Positions 16,712 to 26,263 of a DNA stretch of 39,425 bases are shown here, in pieces. This DNA comes from Flavobacteriales bacterium (GTDB taxonomy: Bacteria; Bacteroidota; Bacteroidia; Flavobacteriales; Flavobacteriaceae), in NCBI GenBank assembly GCA_026996605.1, contig JALWLE010000103.1, positions 1-39,425 on the forward strand, written 5' to 3'. A model generated the notes under the pieces. It was not told the origin of the DNA and made no database searches. It saw only the letters and a program-made list of their open reading frames with translations. Made by a program: the position numbers and the translations under genes. Within the stretch, counting starts at the first letter, position 1, and the number at the start of each line of letters is the position of its first letter.

Positions 16712-18643
16712 TCATTTACGTTTAAACGGAATCACAATAATGACTTTCGTTCCTACCGGTTCACCGCTTTCATCGTACAAATCTTCAAATTTGATTTGAT
16801 AATCGGCAGCATAATTTTTTGTAAAATACCGCAAGCGCTCTTGTGATAGTTTAATCCCAACAGACTCTCGTTTAAAGGTTCTTGCTGCTCTAATTTCGGC
16901 TGCCCGTTTTCGCCCGACCCCATTATCAATAATTTCAATTACATAATATATCTCATCTTTAGGATAAATATTTATGGTTAAGTTTTTTTCGCCTTCCTTT
17001 GGAGACAAACCGTGCCACAAAGCATTTTCAATAAAAGGTTGTGTCAAAAGCGGTGGAATTTTAAGGTGTTCCAAATCCAAATCTTCCGACACATTTATAT
17101 GAAAATTTATTTTATCCGAAAAACGAATATTTTCTATTGACACATACATTTTGAGTGTCTCAATTTCTTTCTTTAAACTAGTTTCTTTATCAATAGTTGA
17201 TTGCAAAATAGTTCTTACCAGTTTTGAGAACGTGCTCAAATATACGACAGCTTCCTTAGGTTTTTGCTGAATGATAAACATTTTTAAGGAGTTGAGCGAA
17301 TTAAAAATAAAATGCGGATTCATCTGTGCACGCAATAAATTTTGCTCAAGATTCATCAATTTACGTTCGTTGTTCAACTGTCTTTGTTTAAGAAAAATAC
17401 TACCCAAAATCAAAATAAACAACAAAATCATTAAGGTATAATAAAAAGATTTTTTAGTACGGTTTAGCTTCTTTTTAACAATTAAATTTTCTTTTCCTAA
17501 AGCTGTCATTTTTTGTTTGTTTTCAAGTTTAAGCTGCTTTATAATGACATCGGAAACCAATTGTCTATTTTTTTCATTTAATATCTCATTTTGTTTTTTA
17601 TTAAATTGCTTATGAAAAAATAATGCTTCTTTATATTTACCTTGCTTTTCTTTTAATATCGAAAATTCTTTATATGCTTCTTGTGCTACGGAAGGTATAT
17701 TCTTATCTAAAGCTATCCGTAGCCCCTTAAGGAGATTATCTTCAGCTTTCTTGTATTGTTGATCTTGAAGATAAGCCTTTCCTAAATTAACATAAATATC
17801 AGAAATATAATAAGCATCGCCCAATTGCTTGGCTAAATCCAAATTGGGCTTTATGATATTGACTGCTCTACGAATTTCTCCTGTTTTTAAAAACAAATTA
17901 CCAATACTTGTATTACAAATAATTTTGCCTACTTTAGAATTTATTTGTTCATTGTAGTCTAATGATTTTTGATAATAAGCCAATGCCTTATTGTAGTCCC
18001 CTTTGCGTTCATAAATAGCACCAATATTTTGATAATTAATTGCCAAACCTAATAAATTTTGATATTTTCGTTCAATATCAAGCGCCTTTAAAAAATGTTT
18101 CAGAGCTAAATCATCACGCTGTAATAACATATAAATATTGCCGATACTATTATGAGAAATAGCAATATTTTCCCAAATATCTTTATCCTTATTCGGTACG
18201 TTAAGTGCTAGGTTAAGTGCTTCATTATGATACTCTAATGCTGATTTAACGGCATCCATCCGGCGATAAACCACTCCAATCATATTCAAACTGTAAACTT
18301 GATTATATAAATCTCCGATTTGTTTTGCCAAATCATAAGCTTTTTTATGGTAATGAATCGCTTTGGAATAATCGGCATGAATACGGAATATTTTGCCTAA
18401 CATGTTGTAAGCGATGATTTCGCCTTCCAAAAATTTTTTTTGATGACTTAATTCGGCTAAACGTTTTATTTGAACTGAATCTTTTTTTATTTTATGTAAT
18501 AATTGATTTAACCGGTTATTATCAACTATTTTATGGGCTACTACATAATTCAAAATACTATCGATAGACTGCTCTTGTTGGGCTACAGAAGAGCATGTAA
18601 CAAAAAGAAAAATAATAACGACAATATGATAACGAATTGACAT
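16712..18643 (-). CDS. TPR-containing LytS-type sensor histidine kinase
   Basis: Membrane-bound two-component sensor of the His_kinase (LytS/YehU) class, 643 residues. Order: signal peptide (MSIRYHIVVIIFLFV... ending SVAQQ), six or more tetratricopeptide repeats in a periplasmic domain (about 70-340; for example NYQNIGAIYERKGDYNKALA, NSIGNIYMLLQRDDLALKHF), a coiled-coil, one transmembrane segment (about 397-417), then the cytoplasmic kinase core with AQMNPHFIFNSLNSL (phospho-accepting His about 443) and an ATPase domain with QPFIENALWHGLSP (N box) and EIIDNGVGRKRA (G1). These kinases usually work with LytTR response regulators, but none is encoded here. It starts 10 bases after mazG and probably ends the prfA operon. 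Confidence 0.93.
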   Translation of the reverse strand: MSIRYHIVVIIFLFVTCSSVAQQEQSIDSILNYVVAHKIVDNNRLNQLLHKIKKDSVQIKRLAELSHQKKFLEGEIIAYNMLGKIFRIHADYSKAIHYHKKAYDLAKQIGDLYNQVYSLNMIGVVYRRMDAVKSALEYHNEALNLALNVPNKDKDIWENIAISHNSIGNIYMLLQRDDLALKHFLKALDIERKYQNLLGLAINYQNIGAIYERKGDYNKALAYYQKSLDYNEQINSKVGKIICNTSIGNLFLKTGEIRRAVNIIKPNLDLAKQLGDAYYISDIYVNLGKAYLQDQQYKKAEDNLLKGLRIALDKNIPSVAQEAYKEFSILKEKQGKYKEALFFHKQFNKKQNEILNEKNRQLVSDVIIKQLKLENKQKMTALGKENLIVKKKLNRTKKSFYYTLMILLFILILGSIFLKQRQLNNERKLMNLEQNLLRAQMNPHFIFNSLNSLKMFIIQQKPKEAVVYLSTFSKLVRTILQSTIDKETSLKKEIETLKMYVSIENIRFSDKINFHINVSEDLDLEHLKIPPLLTQPFIENALWHGLSPKEGEKNLTINIYPKDEIYYVIEIIDNGVGRKRAAEIRAARTFKRESVGIKLSQERLRYFTKNYAADYQIKFEDLYDESGEPVGTKVIIVIPFKRK

Positions 18644-18653
18644 TTATTGTAAA

Positions 18654-19424
18654 TTATTTTTTTGCTTCATTCCAATAAGCTTCCATTTCATTCAAACTCA
18701 TGTTTTTAAGGTCTTTACCTTCATTTTTGGCTTTTTCTTCAAGGTATGTGAAGCGTTTGATAAATTTTTTATTAGTTTTTTCCAATGCAGTTTCAGGGTT
18801 AATATCTAAAAAACGTGCATAATTAATCAAAGCAAATAAAACATCACCGAATTCATCGGTCATTTTTTTCCGGTCATTTTTAGCTACTTCTGCTTTAAAT
18901 TCGGCTAATTCTTCTTGAACTTTTTGCCAGACTTGTTCTGCATTGTCCCAATCAAAACCGACTCCTTTGGCTTTTTCTTGAATACGCATAGCTTTTACCA
19001 TGGCGGGTAAAGATTTAGGAACACCTTCTAAAACCGAGTTTTTACCTTCTTTGAGTTTGAGTCTTTCCCAGTTTTCTTTAACTTCTTTTTCATCATTTAC
19101 TTTGACATCACCATAGATATGCGGATGTCGATAAATCAGTTTTTCACTAATGGCGTTAGCAACATCGGCAATATCGAAATCACCTGTTTCAGAACCTATT
19201 TTGGCATAAAACACAATATGTAACAATAAATCGCCCAGCTCTTTTTTGATATTTTCGGTATCGTTTTCTAAAATAGCATCAGCAAGCTCGTAAACTTCTT
19301 CAATAGTTAAATGGCGTAAGCTGTTATTGGTTTGTTTTTTATCCCAAGGACAACCCTCCCGTAAGTCGTCCATAATATCCAGCAAGCGGCCGAAAGCTGC
19401 TAGTTTTTCTTCTCTTGTGTGCAT
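18654..19424 (-). CDS. mazG: Nucleoside triphosphate pyrophosphohydrolase MazG
   Basis: Two-domain NTP pyrophosphatase that hydrolyses (d)NTPs to monophosphates, acting in nucleotide-pool sanitation. The 256-residue protein has the characteristic GCPWDKKQTNNSLRHL followed by the first Mg2+ site EEVYELADAI ... KKELGDLLLHIVF, and a C-terminal repeat of the domain with EELAEFKAEV ... TDEFGDVLFALINYARF. The start overlaps the end of the upstream BtuF-like gene by 25 bases, and the next gene begins 10 bases after its stop. This is the canonical MazG; a separate single-domain relative lies at 9604-9930. Confidence 0.95.
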   Translation of the reverse strand: MHTREEKLAAFGRLLDIMDDLREGCPWDKKQTNNSLRHLTIEEVYELADAILENDTENIKKELGDLLLHIVFYAKIGSETGDFDIADVANAISEKLIYRHPHIYGDVKVNDEKEVKENWERLKLKEGKNSVLEGVPKSLPAMVKAMRIQEKAKGVGFDWDNAEQVWQKVQEELAEFKAEVAKNDRKKMTDEFGDVLFALINYARFLDINPETALEKTNKKFIKRFTYLEEKAKNEGKDLKNMSLNEMEAYWNEAKK

Positions 19425-20218
19425 AAAGCAATTTGTTTTTGTAAGGATTGAAAATAATCAAAAGCTTGTAACGGAAATGTCCCAAACCAAGTAAATGGCT
19501 CACCTTCAACTAATAACACACATGCTTTTGGAAACAATGTTTGTAAATATTTTTGTTCTTTTACTTTAAACGGATAAGGTTCTGAAGAAAGTAAAATGAC
19601 TTCAGGGTTTATATCTTGTAATTGTTGTAAATCCACTTGCGGATAACGGAACTTATCTGCAAAAACATTATTAAAACCGGCTGTTTGCAGCATATGGTTG
19701 ATAAACGTATCACCGCCAACAGTCATCCATGGATTTTTCCAAATAAAATAAGCCGTTTTTCTGGGTGGAAAATTAAATTGATTATAAATTGTATTTGCTT
19801 TATGTATTTCTTGTATGCGTTTTTGAGCAGCTCTTTCTCTATTTAATATTTTACCCAGATCGGTAATAAGCATGCTATTGTCTTCTAATTTTTTTACATC
19901 AGATACGTAAACAGGGGCAATTTTTTGCAATTCCGCCACAACTTCTTTGGTATTTTCTTCTTTATTGGCTAGAATAATATCCGGTTTTAAATCGGCAATT
20001 CTATCAAATTTAATATCTTTAGTACCACCAATTATGGTTTTTTGCTTTTTCCAATGTGCCGGTAATTTACAAAAACGTGTAATACCGGCAACTTCATTAT
20101 CTAAACCCAAAGTGAACAACATATAAGTTATAGACGGTACCAAGGAAATGATCTTCTTCGGATGTCTACTTAACAAAATTGTTTGTCCCAATTGATCTGT
20201 GAAGCGAAGTTTTAGCAT
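19400..20218 (-). CDS. BtuF-like helical-backbone metal-receptor protein without signal peptide
   Basis: Related to the periplasmic substrate-binding proteins of cobalamin/iron-siderophore ABC importers (PBP type II, helical backbone). The 272-residue product shows KKIISLVPSITYMLFTLGL, then IGGTKDIKFDRIADLKPDIILANKEENTKEVV, and a C-terminal lobe with INHMLQTAGFNNVFADK and DINPEVILLSSEPYPF, all typical of BtuF/FepB folds. It has no signal peptide or lipobox, and no permease or ATPase gene is nearby, so a transport role is doubtful. It sits 3 bases after prfA and overlaps mazG by 25 bases. Homologues of this form are commonly annotated as cobalamin-binding or ABC substrate-binding proteins in Bacteroidota; the true ligand is unknown. 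Confidence 0.85.
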   Translation of the reverse strand: MLKLRFTDQLGQTILLSRHPKKIISLVPSITYMLFTLGLDNEVAGITRFCKLPAHWKKQKTIIGGTKDIKFDRIADLKPDIILANKEENTKEVVAELQKIAPVYVSDVKKLEDNSMLITDLGKILNRERAAQKRIQEIHKANTIYNQFNFPPRKTAYFIWKNPWMTVGGDTFINHMLQTAGFNNVFADKFRYPQVDLQQLQDINPEVILLSSEPYPFKVKEQKYLQTLFPKACVLLVEGEPFTWFGTFPLQAFDYFQSLQKQIALCTQEKKN

Positions 20219-20221
20219 AAA

Positions 20222-21298
20222 TTACAATTGTTCACCGGCGGCTTTAAGTTTTTCAGTATTATCGGCTAAACGTAAAGCGTCAATAATTTTGTCAAGTTCC
20301 CCATTAATGATATTTTGCAAATCATACAAGGTTAAGTTAATACGATGATCTGTTACCCGCCCTTGCGGATAGTTATAAGTACGTATCTTGGCAGAACGAT
20401 CGCCACTGGACACCATAGATTTCCTAAATTGCGCATCTGCTTCTTGTCGTTTTTTTAATTCAATTTCATAAAGCCTAGACCGCAAAACACCCAAAGCTTT
20501 TTCGTAATTTTTATGTTGCGACTTTTGGTCTTGACATTGCGCCACTATACCGGTAGGAATATGTGTTAAACGTACTGCCGAGTAGGTCGTATTGACAGAC
20601 TGTCCACCCGGACCGGATGACATAAATAAGTCTTTCCGAATATCATTAGGGTTGATTTCAATATCAAACTCTTCAGCTTCAGGCAATACCATTACCGTTG
20701 CTGCAGACGTATGTACACGACCTTGCGTTTCAGTTTGCGGTACTCGTTGTACACGATGTACACCTGCTTCATATTTCATGGTACCATAGACATCATTTCC
20801 TGTAATTTTAAAAATTATTTCTTTAAATCCTCCTGATGTTCCTTCGTTAAAATCAACAATTTCAGTACGCCAGCCTTTTTTATCAGCATATTTGGTGTAC
20901 ATTCTATACAAATCACCGGCAAAAATTCCGGCTTCGTCTCCACCTGTACCGGCTCTTATTTCAACGATGGCATTTTTAGCATCTTCAGGATCTTTAGGAA
21001 TCAGCATAAACTTAATTTCTTCTTCTAATTCAGGTAAACGCTTTTGAGCATCGTCCAATTCCATTTTAGCCATTTCAATCATCTCCGGATCGGATTCTCC
21101 GGCTAATATTTCTTTAGCTTCCTTAATGCTGTCTTCCAAAGCTTCATACTCCTTGATTTTAACCATTAATCTCTCTAAATCCTTATACTCTTTGTTAATT
21201 GCCACATAACGCTTTTGGTCAGAAATAATGTCTGGCTGAATAATTAAATCAGATACTTCATCAAACCGATTTTTTATCAATTGTAGTTTATCTCTCAT
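20222..21298 (-). CDS. prfA: Peptide chain release factor 1
   Basis: Class I release factor that reads UAA and UAG stop codons and triggers peptidyl-tRNA hydrolysis. The 358-residue protein has the catalytic GGQ ([19 protein letters not shown]), and the segment carrying the RF1 tripeptide anticodon reads [19 protein letters not shown] (PxT type as PQT, which identifies RF1 and not RF2). The open frame extends upstream to 21475, into the gldN coding region, but those residues are not RF1-like and the gldN terminator plus a -7 element lie inside that stretch. ATG codons at 21301 and 21298 are adjacent; 21298 gives the normal 358-residue length. First gene of a likely four-gene operon. Confidence 0.97.
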   Translation of the reverse strand: MRDKLQLIKNRFDEVSDLIIQPDIISDQKRYVAINKEYKDLERLMVKIKEYEALEDSIKEAKEILAGESDPEMIEMAKMELDDAQKRLPELEEEIKFMLIPKDPEDAKNAIVEIRAGTGGDEAGIFAGDLYRMYTKYADKKGWRTEIVDFNEGTSGGFKEIIFKITGNDVYGTMKYEAGVHRVQRVPQTETQGRVHTSAATVMVLPEAEEFDIEINPNDIRKDLFMSSGPGGQSVNTTYSAVRLTHIPTGIVAQCQDQKSQHKNYEKALGVLRSRLYEIELKKRQEADAQFRKSMVSSGDRSAKIRTYNYPQGRVTDHRINLTLYDLQNIINGELDKIIDALRLADNTEKLKAAGEQL

Positions 21299-21315
21299 CA
21301 TTATTAGGTTTATGA

Positions 21316-21323
21316 CAAAAATA
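21316..21323 (-). promoter_or_regulatory. Bacteroidota -7 promoter element for prfA
   Basis: TATTTTTG on the minus strand is an exact TAnnTTTG match, only 15-18 bases before the prfA start. The untranslated leader would be very short. It fixes the prfA start at 21298/21301, since a start at 21475 would be upstream of transcription. Confidence 0.5.
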
Positions 21324-21353
21324 ATAAAATTATACCAGACATACGATATAGCT

Positions 21354-21391
21354 ACAAAAAAACATCCACCCTTAAAAAAGGATGGATGTTG
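21354..21391 (-). terminator. Rho-independent terminator after gldN
   Basis: Reading the minus strand: AACATCCATCC, a T-rich loop, then GGGTGGATGTT followed by seven T residues. One G-U wobble exists in this direction and would be a mismatch on the plus strand, so the hairpin is oriented for the gldKLMN transcript. Confidence 0.8.
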
Positions 21392-21413
21392 ATTTTTTAT
21401 TGAAAAAAGTACT

Positions 21414-22301
21414 TTAATAGTTCCACATGTCTTCTTCGTACTCTCGTATTTTGCTTTTAATTCGTTGAGATTCAAGTAACTGCCTTAAAGCATTGTCATG
21501 AATATACTCTTTAATTTGACGATCGCCATATACGTTGTCTTCCTTGTATATAACCCCACTAAAACGACGTGCATTTAACAAATGGTCATAATCTATCGGA
21601 TGCATGGTATTACGTGGATTAAACGCATAAAATTCATGCAATGTAAGTCGTGCATCGGGATAGAACACCCAAAATACTTCTACCAAATCGGGGGTTACAC
21701 CTGCAGCCATACCTTTAGGATCAACTGCAACAGGAGCTATACCAAGTAAACGGTATTTAAGTTCACCATATTTAGCATCAAAATACCAGATACCACGAAA
21801 ATGAAACTCTTCAATGGTTTCTGAATTGACATGAAACTCATTGATATATTGCGCATCTACTACACCTTCATCGTTGAATTGATCACGTCCGGCATCGGTT
21901 GTATCTATTGCGGTCATTCGTTCTTTTATTTCTTCCAAATTTAGTTTTTGGGTAAAATATGAATCAGCATAAACTTTTGTAATTTTACCTGATGTTATAC
22001 CTGAATATAAAGCATCGAATAATGATCTAACGTTAGGTACTGAAGCCAAAGTATCAGTGGGATAGTACAATGGCAAGTTAAATCTCTCATCTAAATCAAT
22101 TCTTTCCCAAACTTGTTTACCCCATAAAACATCTCTATCTTCTGTATATGGATATGGCAATGGTAAACTAAAATCCATCTTCTTTTGTTTATCATTTTTC
22201 AATCCAATTTCGGAGGGGTCTTTGGCGTTTAAAATATTGAATTGCGCAAAAGTAACTTTTGTTAAAAACAACAACGCAAAAATTAAAAATACTTTTTTCA
22301 T
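21414..22301 (-). CDS. gldN: GldN, T9SS/gliding-motility periplasmic component
   Basis: Periplasmic component of the type IX secretion and gliding machinery; its homologue PorN forms rings with the GldK/PorK lipoprotein under the outer membrane. The 295-residue protein has a signal peptide ([20 protein letters not shown]) and the GldN domain: [19 protein letters not shown] (about 58-76), a middle part with [20 protein letters not shown] and [10 protein letters not shown], then [13 protein letters not shown] and [20 protein letters not shown]. Length is close to known GldN. It is the last gene of the gldKLMN operon, 45 bases after gldM, and is followed by a strong terminator. Confidence 0.95.
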   Translation of the reverse strand: MKKVFLIFALLFLTKVTFAQFNILNAKDPSEIGLKNDKQKKMDFSLPLPYPYTEDRDVLWGKQVWERIDLDERFNLPLYYPTDTLASVPNVRSLFDALYSGITSGKITKVYADSYFTQKLNLEEIKERMTAIDTTDAGRDQFNDEGVVDAQYINEFHVNSETIEEFHFRGIWYFDAKYGELKYRLLGIAPVAVDPKGMAAGVTPDLVEVFWVFYPDARLTLHEFYAFNPRNTMHPIDYDHLLNARRFSGVIYKEDNVYGDRQIKEYIHDNALRQLLESQRIKSKIREYEEDMWNY

Positions 22302-22346
22302 TTGTTTTTATTTATTATATTGAGTATTTACTCAAATTTTTCAAAA

Positions 22347-23921
22347 TTAGTTGATAATTTCAATAATTACCGGTGAAACTTTTTTAATTTGATAACCTGA
22401 ACTACCTTTTAAGAATGCTTTTATATTATATATTTGAACGTTTTGTCCACGCTTTACTCTACGTAGCAATTGTTTAGCTTTTGCATCCAAACGTGTACCG
22501 TTAACACGTAATGTAGGTTGTCCGGGTACTTTAAAGTCAAAGCTTCTTACACCTAGTTTTACATCAAAATCAAAATCGGGTAAAGTTGCACCAACTGTTG
22601 ATAAACCTAAATTTCGTTTAGGCATTTTGATGACTCCGCTTTCGCCTCTTACTGTTCCAACCGGTGGTGGAATATTTTTTACGCGAAATGTTTTACTGTC
22701 TGTAACTGTTTTTCCATTTACTTTTCCTGATACCTTGATTTGTACGGTCTTACCTTTATATCTGGTAACATCCATAACATATTTACCGGTACTTACTTTA
22801 GTTAAACCAGGAGCGGAAACATGAACTTGATTATCGGGAACTCCCGGAATAGAAATGGATAATGGATTTTTTACACCCCGATAAACCACATTCATTTTAT
22901 CGGCTGAAATAACAGCACTGTTAGGAACCGGTATTACAGCATATTTGACAACAAAAGGCAATTTAACGTCTTTATTATTTTCATTAAAAACGATTTCTCC
23001 TTTAACTTCTTTTTCACCAACATTACCTGCAGGCATGTTTAAATGCACATAGCCACTTGTTAACATATCCTCAGAAACCGGCTTCCCGTTTAAAATTACT
23101 TCTTTAAAACTCATGGTACTATCTACACGCCCTAATGCAACTTTACCGGTAACTTTTTCTCCCGGAAAGTAAGCAGATTTATCTAAAACTACTACGGGTT
23201 CATAATTAGTTACGGAGACATCTGATGCCATTTGTCCACGTAACATTGTAGAAAGCACTTCATTTTCAGTAACTTTAGCTTTATTTACATAACTATCTAA
23301 TTTGAACATGGTAGAGACCGTCGGGAAACCTTCAAAGTTAGCAATTAACCAAGGCTCAACCCGTTTACCTTTTTTCCCGTGCTTAACATCATCAGTATTA
23401 AAACGTTGCATGATATTATTTTTCATTTCGGCAGATAAAGGCTGACCGTCAATTTTTAAATTCAAAAGATAGTTTCTAAAATCTTCAATTTTTTGTTTAA
23501 ATTCTTTTGCTTTTTTGGTAATTTTTCCATTTAGAAAGAACATATCGTCAACAGTAGATGACTTATCCATGCTTTCATAGTCCAATTCTTTAGGTATTTT
23601 TCCTTTAAATTCTTTTTTTAGAATTTCATTTTTCAAATTTTCAATATAAGCTTTAAAATCATTAGTTTTAGCTTCTAATTGATTAGCCAATTTACTTTTT
23701 TCACTGTATTTTGCCGGTTGTTCTTTGGCTTTTTGAGCCAAAGTTTGTAATAAATATTTGTTTGATTTGGTTTTCATTTTTGTGGCTGCAACTACTTCTT
23801 CCGAAGATTTTCCAAAAGCCGAAAGAACTTTTTTGGACATTTGCAGTGCCAACATCGCAATGAAGACCAAATACATCAAATTGATCATTTTCTGTCTAGC
23901 TGATAATTTACCTCCTGCCAT
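22347..23921 (-). CDS. gldM: GldM, T9SS motor protein (periplasmic arm)
   Basis: Inner-membrane protein that with GldL forms the proton-driven motor of the T9SS and gliding apparatus; its dimeric periplasmic arm reaches toward the GldK/GldN ring. The 524-residue protein begins with a short cytoplasmic segment and a single N-terminal transmembrane helix (about residues 12-32, MINLMYLVFIAMLALQMSKK), then a helical N-terminal periplasmic domain (to about 220) and a series of beta domains, including FPGEKVTGKVALGR, VVYRGVKNPLSISIPG and the C-terminal FDFKVPGQPTLRVNG. Layout and length agree with known GldM proteins. Between gldL and gldN in the operon. Confidence 0.96.
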   Translation of the reverse strand: MAGGKLSARQKMINLMYLVFIAMLALQMSKKVLSAFGKSSEEVVAATKMKTKSNKYLLQTLAQKAKEQPAKYSEKSKLANQLEAKTNDFKAYIENLKNEILKKEFKGKIPKELDYESMDKSSTVDDMFFLNGKITKKAKEFKQKIEDFRNYLLNLKIDGQPLSAEMKNNIMQRFNTDDVKHGKKGKRVEPWLIANFEGFPTVSTMFKLDSYVNKAKVTENEVLSTMLRGQMASDVSVTNYEPVVVLDKSAYFPGEKVTGKVALGRVDSTMSFKEVILNGKPVSEDMLTSGYVHLNMPAGNVGEKEVKGEIVFNENNKDVKLPFVVKYAVIPVPNSAVISADKMNVVYRGVKNPLSISIPGVPDNQVHVSAPGLTKVSTGKYVMDVTRYKGKTVQIKVSGKVNGKTVTDSKTFRVKNIPPPVGTVRGESGVIKMPKRNLGLSTVGATLPDFDFDVKLGVRSFDFKVPGQPTLRVNGTRLDAKAKQLLRRVKRGQNVQIYNIKAFLKGSSGYQIKKVSPVIIEIIN

Positions 23922-23984
23922 TATATAATATTTTTTTAGTTAATAAATAGTTTAAGTTAATTAAGATTAGTAAAAACAATTCTA

Positions 23985-24638
23985 CTATTTTTTAACATTC
24001 ATGGCTGAAAGCATACCACCGTAAACATCATTTAAGCTGGCCAAATTATCTTTAAGTTTAGCCATATTTTCTTTTAGTTGTTCAGCATAAGCAGCAGTTT
24101 CTTCATTGGCAGTAGCATTTTTATTAACGCTATCCAATTGTACTTTATAAAGTGAATTTAAATTTTCTAACTGAGATGAAGCCATTGCCAATTCTTCTGC
24201 ATATTTTCTGGTTGAACCGGCAGCATCGGTAACAACATCCATACTTTTTGCAGCTTCATGTAGTTTGTTGATGCTTTCACCTAAACTTTTCATTAAATTA
24301 GAATCCAATTGCGCCTCTTGTAACATTTTATCCAATTTTTCAGATAAACGGGCTTCCAATTCGGCTTCGGTTTTATCTTTTCTTTTACGCGGTGCTCCAC
24401 CGGCTAATTCAGGATAAACCAAAGACCAATCTAAATCATCTTCTTGTGGTTCAAATGCTGACATAAAAAAGATGAAAGCTTCAACCCCCAAACCGATCAT
24501 TAAAAGATAATCTCCCGGTATTCCAAATATGGGCATGTGTAAGATCTTACCTAATGCTCCTAAAATTACGATTGATGCACCTATACTATATGCCATATGG
24601 AATATAGTCTTAATTTTTTTTGATGATTTTAATGCCAT
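23985..24638 (-). CDS. gldL: GldL, T9SS motor protein (proton channel subunit)
   Basis: Inner-membrane subunit that forms a pentamer around the GldM helices and couples proton flow to rotation. The 217-residue protein has two N-terminal transmembrane helices (about 12-34 and 44-62) and a long cytoplasmic helical tail (HEAAKSMDVVTDAAGSTRKY, QLKENMAKLKDNLASLNDVY). The charged intramembrane residues described as essential in Flavobacterium johnsoniae GldL (Lys27 and Glu49) correspond by spacing to Lys31 (LGKILHM) and Glu53 (GVEAFIFF), so the motor site is intact. Follows gldK by 59 bases, precedes gldM by 63. Confidence 0.96.
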   Translation of the reverse strand: MALKSSKKIKTIFHMAYSIGASIVILGALGKILHMPIFGIPGDYLLMIGLGVEAFIFFMSAFEPQEDDLDWSLVYPELAGGAPRKRKDKTEAELEARLSEKLDKMLQEAQLDSNLMKSLGESINKLHEAAKSMDVVTDAAGSTRKYAEELAMASSQLENLNSLYKVQLDSVNKNATANEETAAYAEQLKENMAKLKDNLASLNDVYGGMLSAMNVKK

Positions 24639-24697
24639 AGTAATAAATTTTTAGTTAGTAATTAGTAGTTTTAATTGTTTTATATTTGTTAATTTTT

Positions 24698-26071
24698 TTA
24701 ATGTTGACCTTTACGGGCTAATTTTCTAGCATTCACCCCCATAAAATCTTGCACACATCTAAAGCCAATGTAACTTCGAGCCGTATCGGCATATTCGTAT
24801 GCTCTGGAGTGTACTTGTATAAAATACTTAACATCTTTCCACGAGCCTCCTCTGACTATTTTTCTTTTATTAGCATAAGCATCTGTCGTAGGGTTGAAAG
24901 AAGCTCCGAAATAATAAGAGTCGGGGTAATAGGAAGAATTTGTCCACTCTGCTACGTTACCTGCCATATTGTAAAGATTATAACCATTAGGGTTGTAAGA
25001 TTTGGCACGTGCTGTAAAGACAGCTTGATCTGAACCGTAATCTCCTCTTAAAGGTTTAAAGTTTGCCAAAAAACAACCTTGTTCATTCATTGTATAGGGA
25101 CCTCCCCAAGGATAATCATTTCCTTCCATGCCACCACGAGCGGCATATTCCCATTCAGCTTCGGTTGGCAAACGGAAGTTATGTAAAGGAGCTCTTTTTT
25201 TGCTTCTCAAAAACCAAGTCATTTTTTTGGTTCTATAATCGGCAAAGGCTGTAGCTTGATACCAATTGACCCCAACAACTGGATAATCACTGTATGCATC
25301 ATGCCAAAAATAATCGTTGTGCATAGGCTCATTGTATGCATACATAAAGTCTTTAACCCACACGGTTGTGTCCGGATAGACTTGTATTACCGTATCTTTA
25401 ATATGTTTTGAACGCTTTTCACCTCTACGAGCTGCTTCACCGGTATCATACCGACGTAATTTATAAACAAATTTATTAACGTCAAACATACGTTCTGCAT
25501 CTCCGGTTTCTTCAATGGGTAGATACATAGAATCCATAACTTCCGCATAATATTCATCCGGAAATTTATTGACGTTAAAAATCAACGGTACTTTCCAATT
25601 GAGTACCTTTCCTGCATTTTCATCATCAGGGTTACTCAAACTACCATAAGTATTCATCATATACTTATTATAGGCATTTTTTACAGTATCTACAGATTTA
25701 AACATATATTTACCTATACCCTTTTTCGGTGTTGCCTCCATTTCTTCAGCTAAAACCGCTAAACGATATCTTATAATGGAATCACGAACATAATTAACAA
25801 ATTCACGATACTCGGCATTTGTAATTTCTGTTTCATCCATATAAAATGCTCTTACAGTTACTGTCCTGGTCGGCGCATTTAGGGCATATTCCTTATCTTC
25901 ATTTTGCTTACCCATAACATAGGCTCCTCCCGGTATCAAACTCATTCCATAAGGTTGATAGGGATGCCAAGAGTGTCCCTTTACACCGACAATCTCTCCA
26001 CGTTGGTAGTTATTTCCACATCCTGTTAATAATGTAGCAATGATAGCGGAAAAAGCTATAAGTTTTTTCAT
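24698..26071 (-). CDS. gldK: GldK, T9SS/gliding-motility lipoprotein
   Basis: Outer-membrane-anchored periplasmic lipoprotein of the T9SS ring (PorK homologue), 457 residues. A lipoprotein signal peptide with lipobox LLTGCGNN (Cys about 18) is followed by a formylglycine-generating-enzyme-like (SUMF1) domain: MSLIPGGAYVMGKQ, YMDETEITNAEYREFV, FRLPTEAEWEYAARGG, YNMAGNVAEWTNSSYYP and KIVRGGSWKD ... IGFRCVQ. The domain is structural in GldK and not an active sulfatase-maturing enzyme as far as known. First gene of gldKLMN, with a good -33/-7 promoter upstream. Paralogous to gldJ at 29944-31599. Confidence 0.95.
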   Translation of the reverse strand: MKKLIAFSAIIATLLTGCGNNYQRGEIVGVKGHSWHPYQPYGMSLIPGGAYVMGKQNEDKEYALNAPTRTVTVRAFYMDETEITNAEYREFVNYVRDSIIRYRLAVLAEEMEATPKKGIGKYMFKSVDTVKNAYNKYMMNTYGSLSNPDDENAGKVLNWKVPLIFNVNKFPDEYYAEVMDSMYLPIEETGDAERMFDVNKFVYKLRRYDTGEAARRGEKRSKHIKDTVIQVYPDTTVWVKDFMYAYNEPMHNDYFWHDAYSDYPVVGVNWYQATAFADYRTKKMTWFLRSKKRAPLHNFRLPTEAEWEYAARGGMEGNDYPWGGPYTMNEQGCFLANFKPLRGDYGSDQAVFTARAKSYNPNGYNLYNMAGNVAEWTNSSYYPDSYYFGASFNPTTDAYANKRKIVRGGSWKDVKYFIQVHSRAYEYADTARSYIGFRCVQDFMGVNARKLARKGQH

Positions 26072-26119
26072 AAATATGTTAAATTTAATCGTGTTATTTC
26101 AATATATATTTTCAGCGCA

Positions 26120-26152
26120 CAAATATAAAAATAAAATATAATCAAAAACAAA
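26120..26152 (-). promoter_or_regulatory. Promoter (-33/-7) of the gldKLMN operon
   Basis: On the minus strand TTTG (26149-26152), 21 bases, then TATATTTG (26120-26127), an exact match to the Bacteroidota -33/-7 arrangement. It lies about 49 bases upstream of the gldK start, in the 192-base gap after the arginase-fold gene, so gldKLMN can be transcribed apart from topA. Confidence 0.6.
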
Positions 26153-26263
26153 TTTTCTTGATTAATATTTATAATTTGATTTTTTCAATAATAAATAAAC
26201 ATTATCATTCAAATATAATAATTTTTTTATACTTTGATTACTATTATAAGTATTTATCAGACT

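Noticed and set aside
21299-21475. Extended N-terminus of prfA reaching into gldN
   Set aside because: The extra residues are not RF1-like, and a gldN terminator and a -7 element lie inside the stretch. Start set at 21298.
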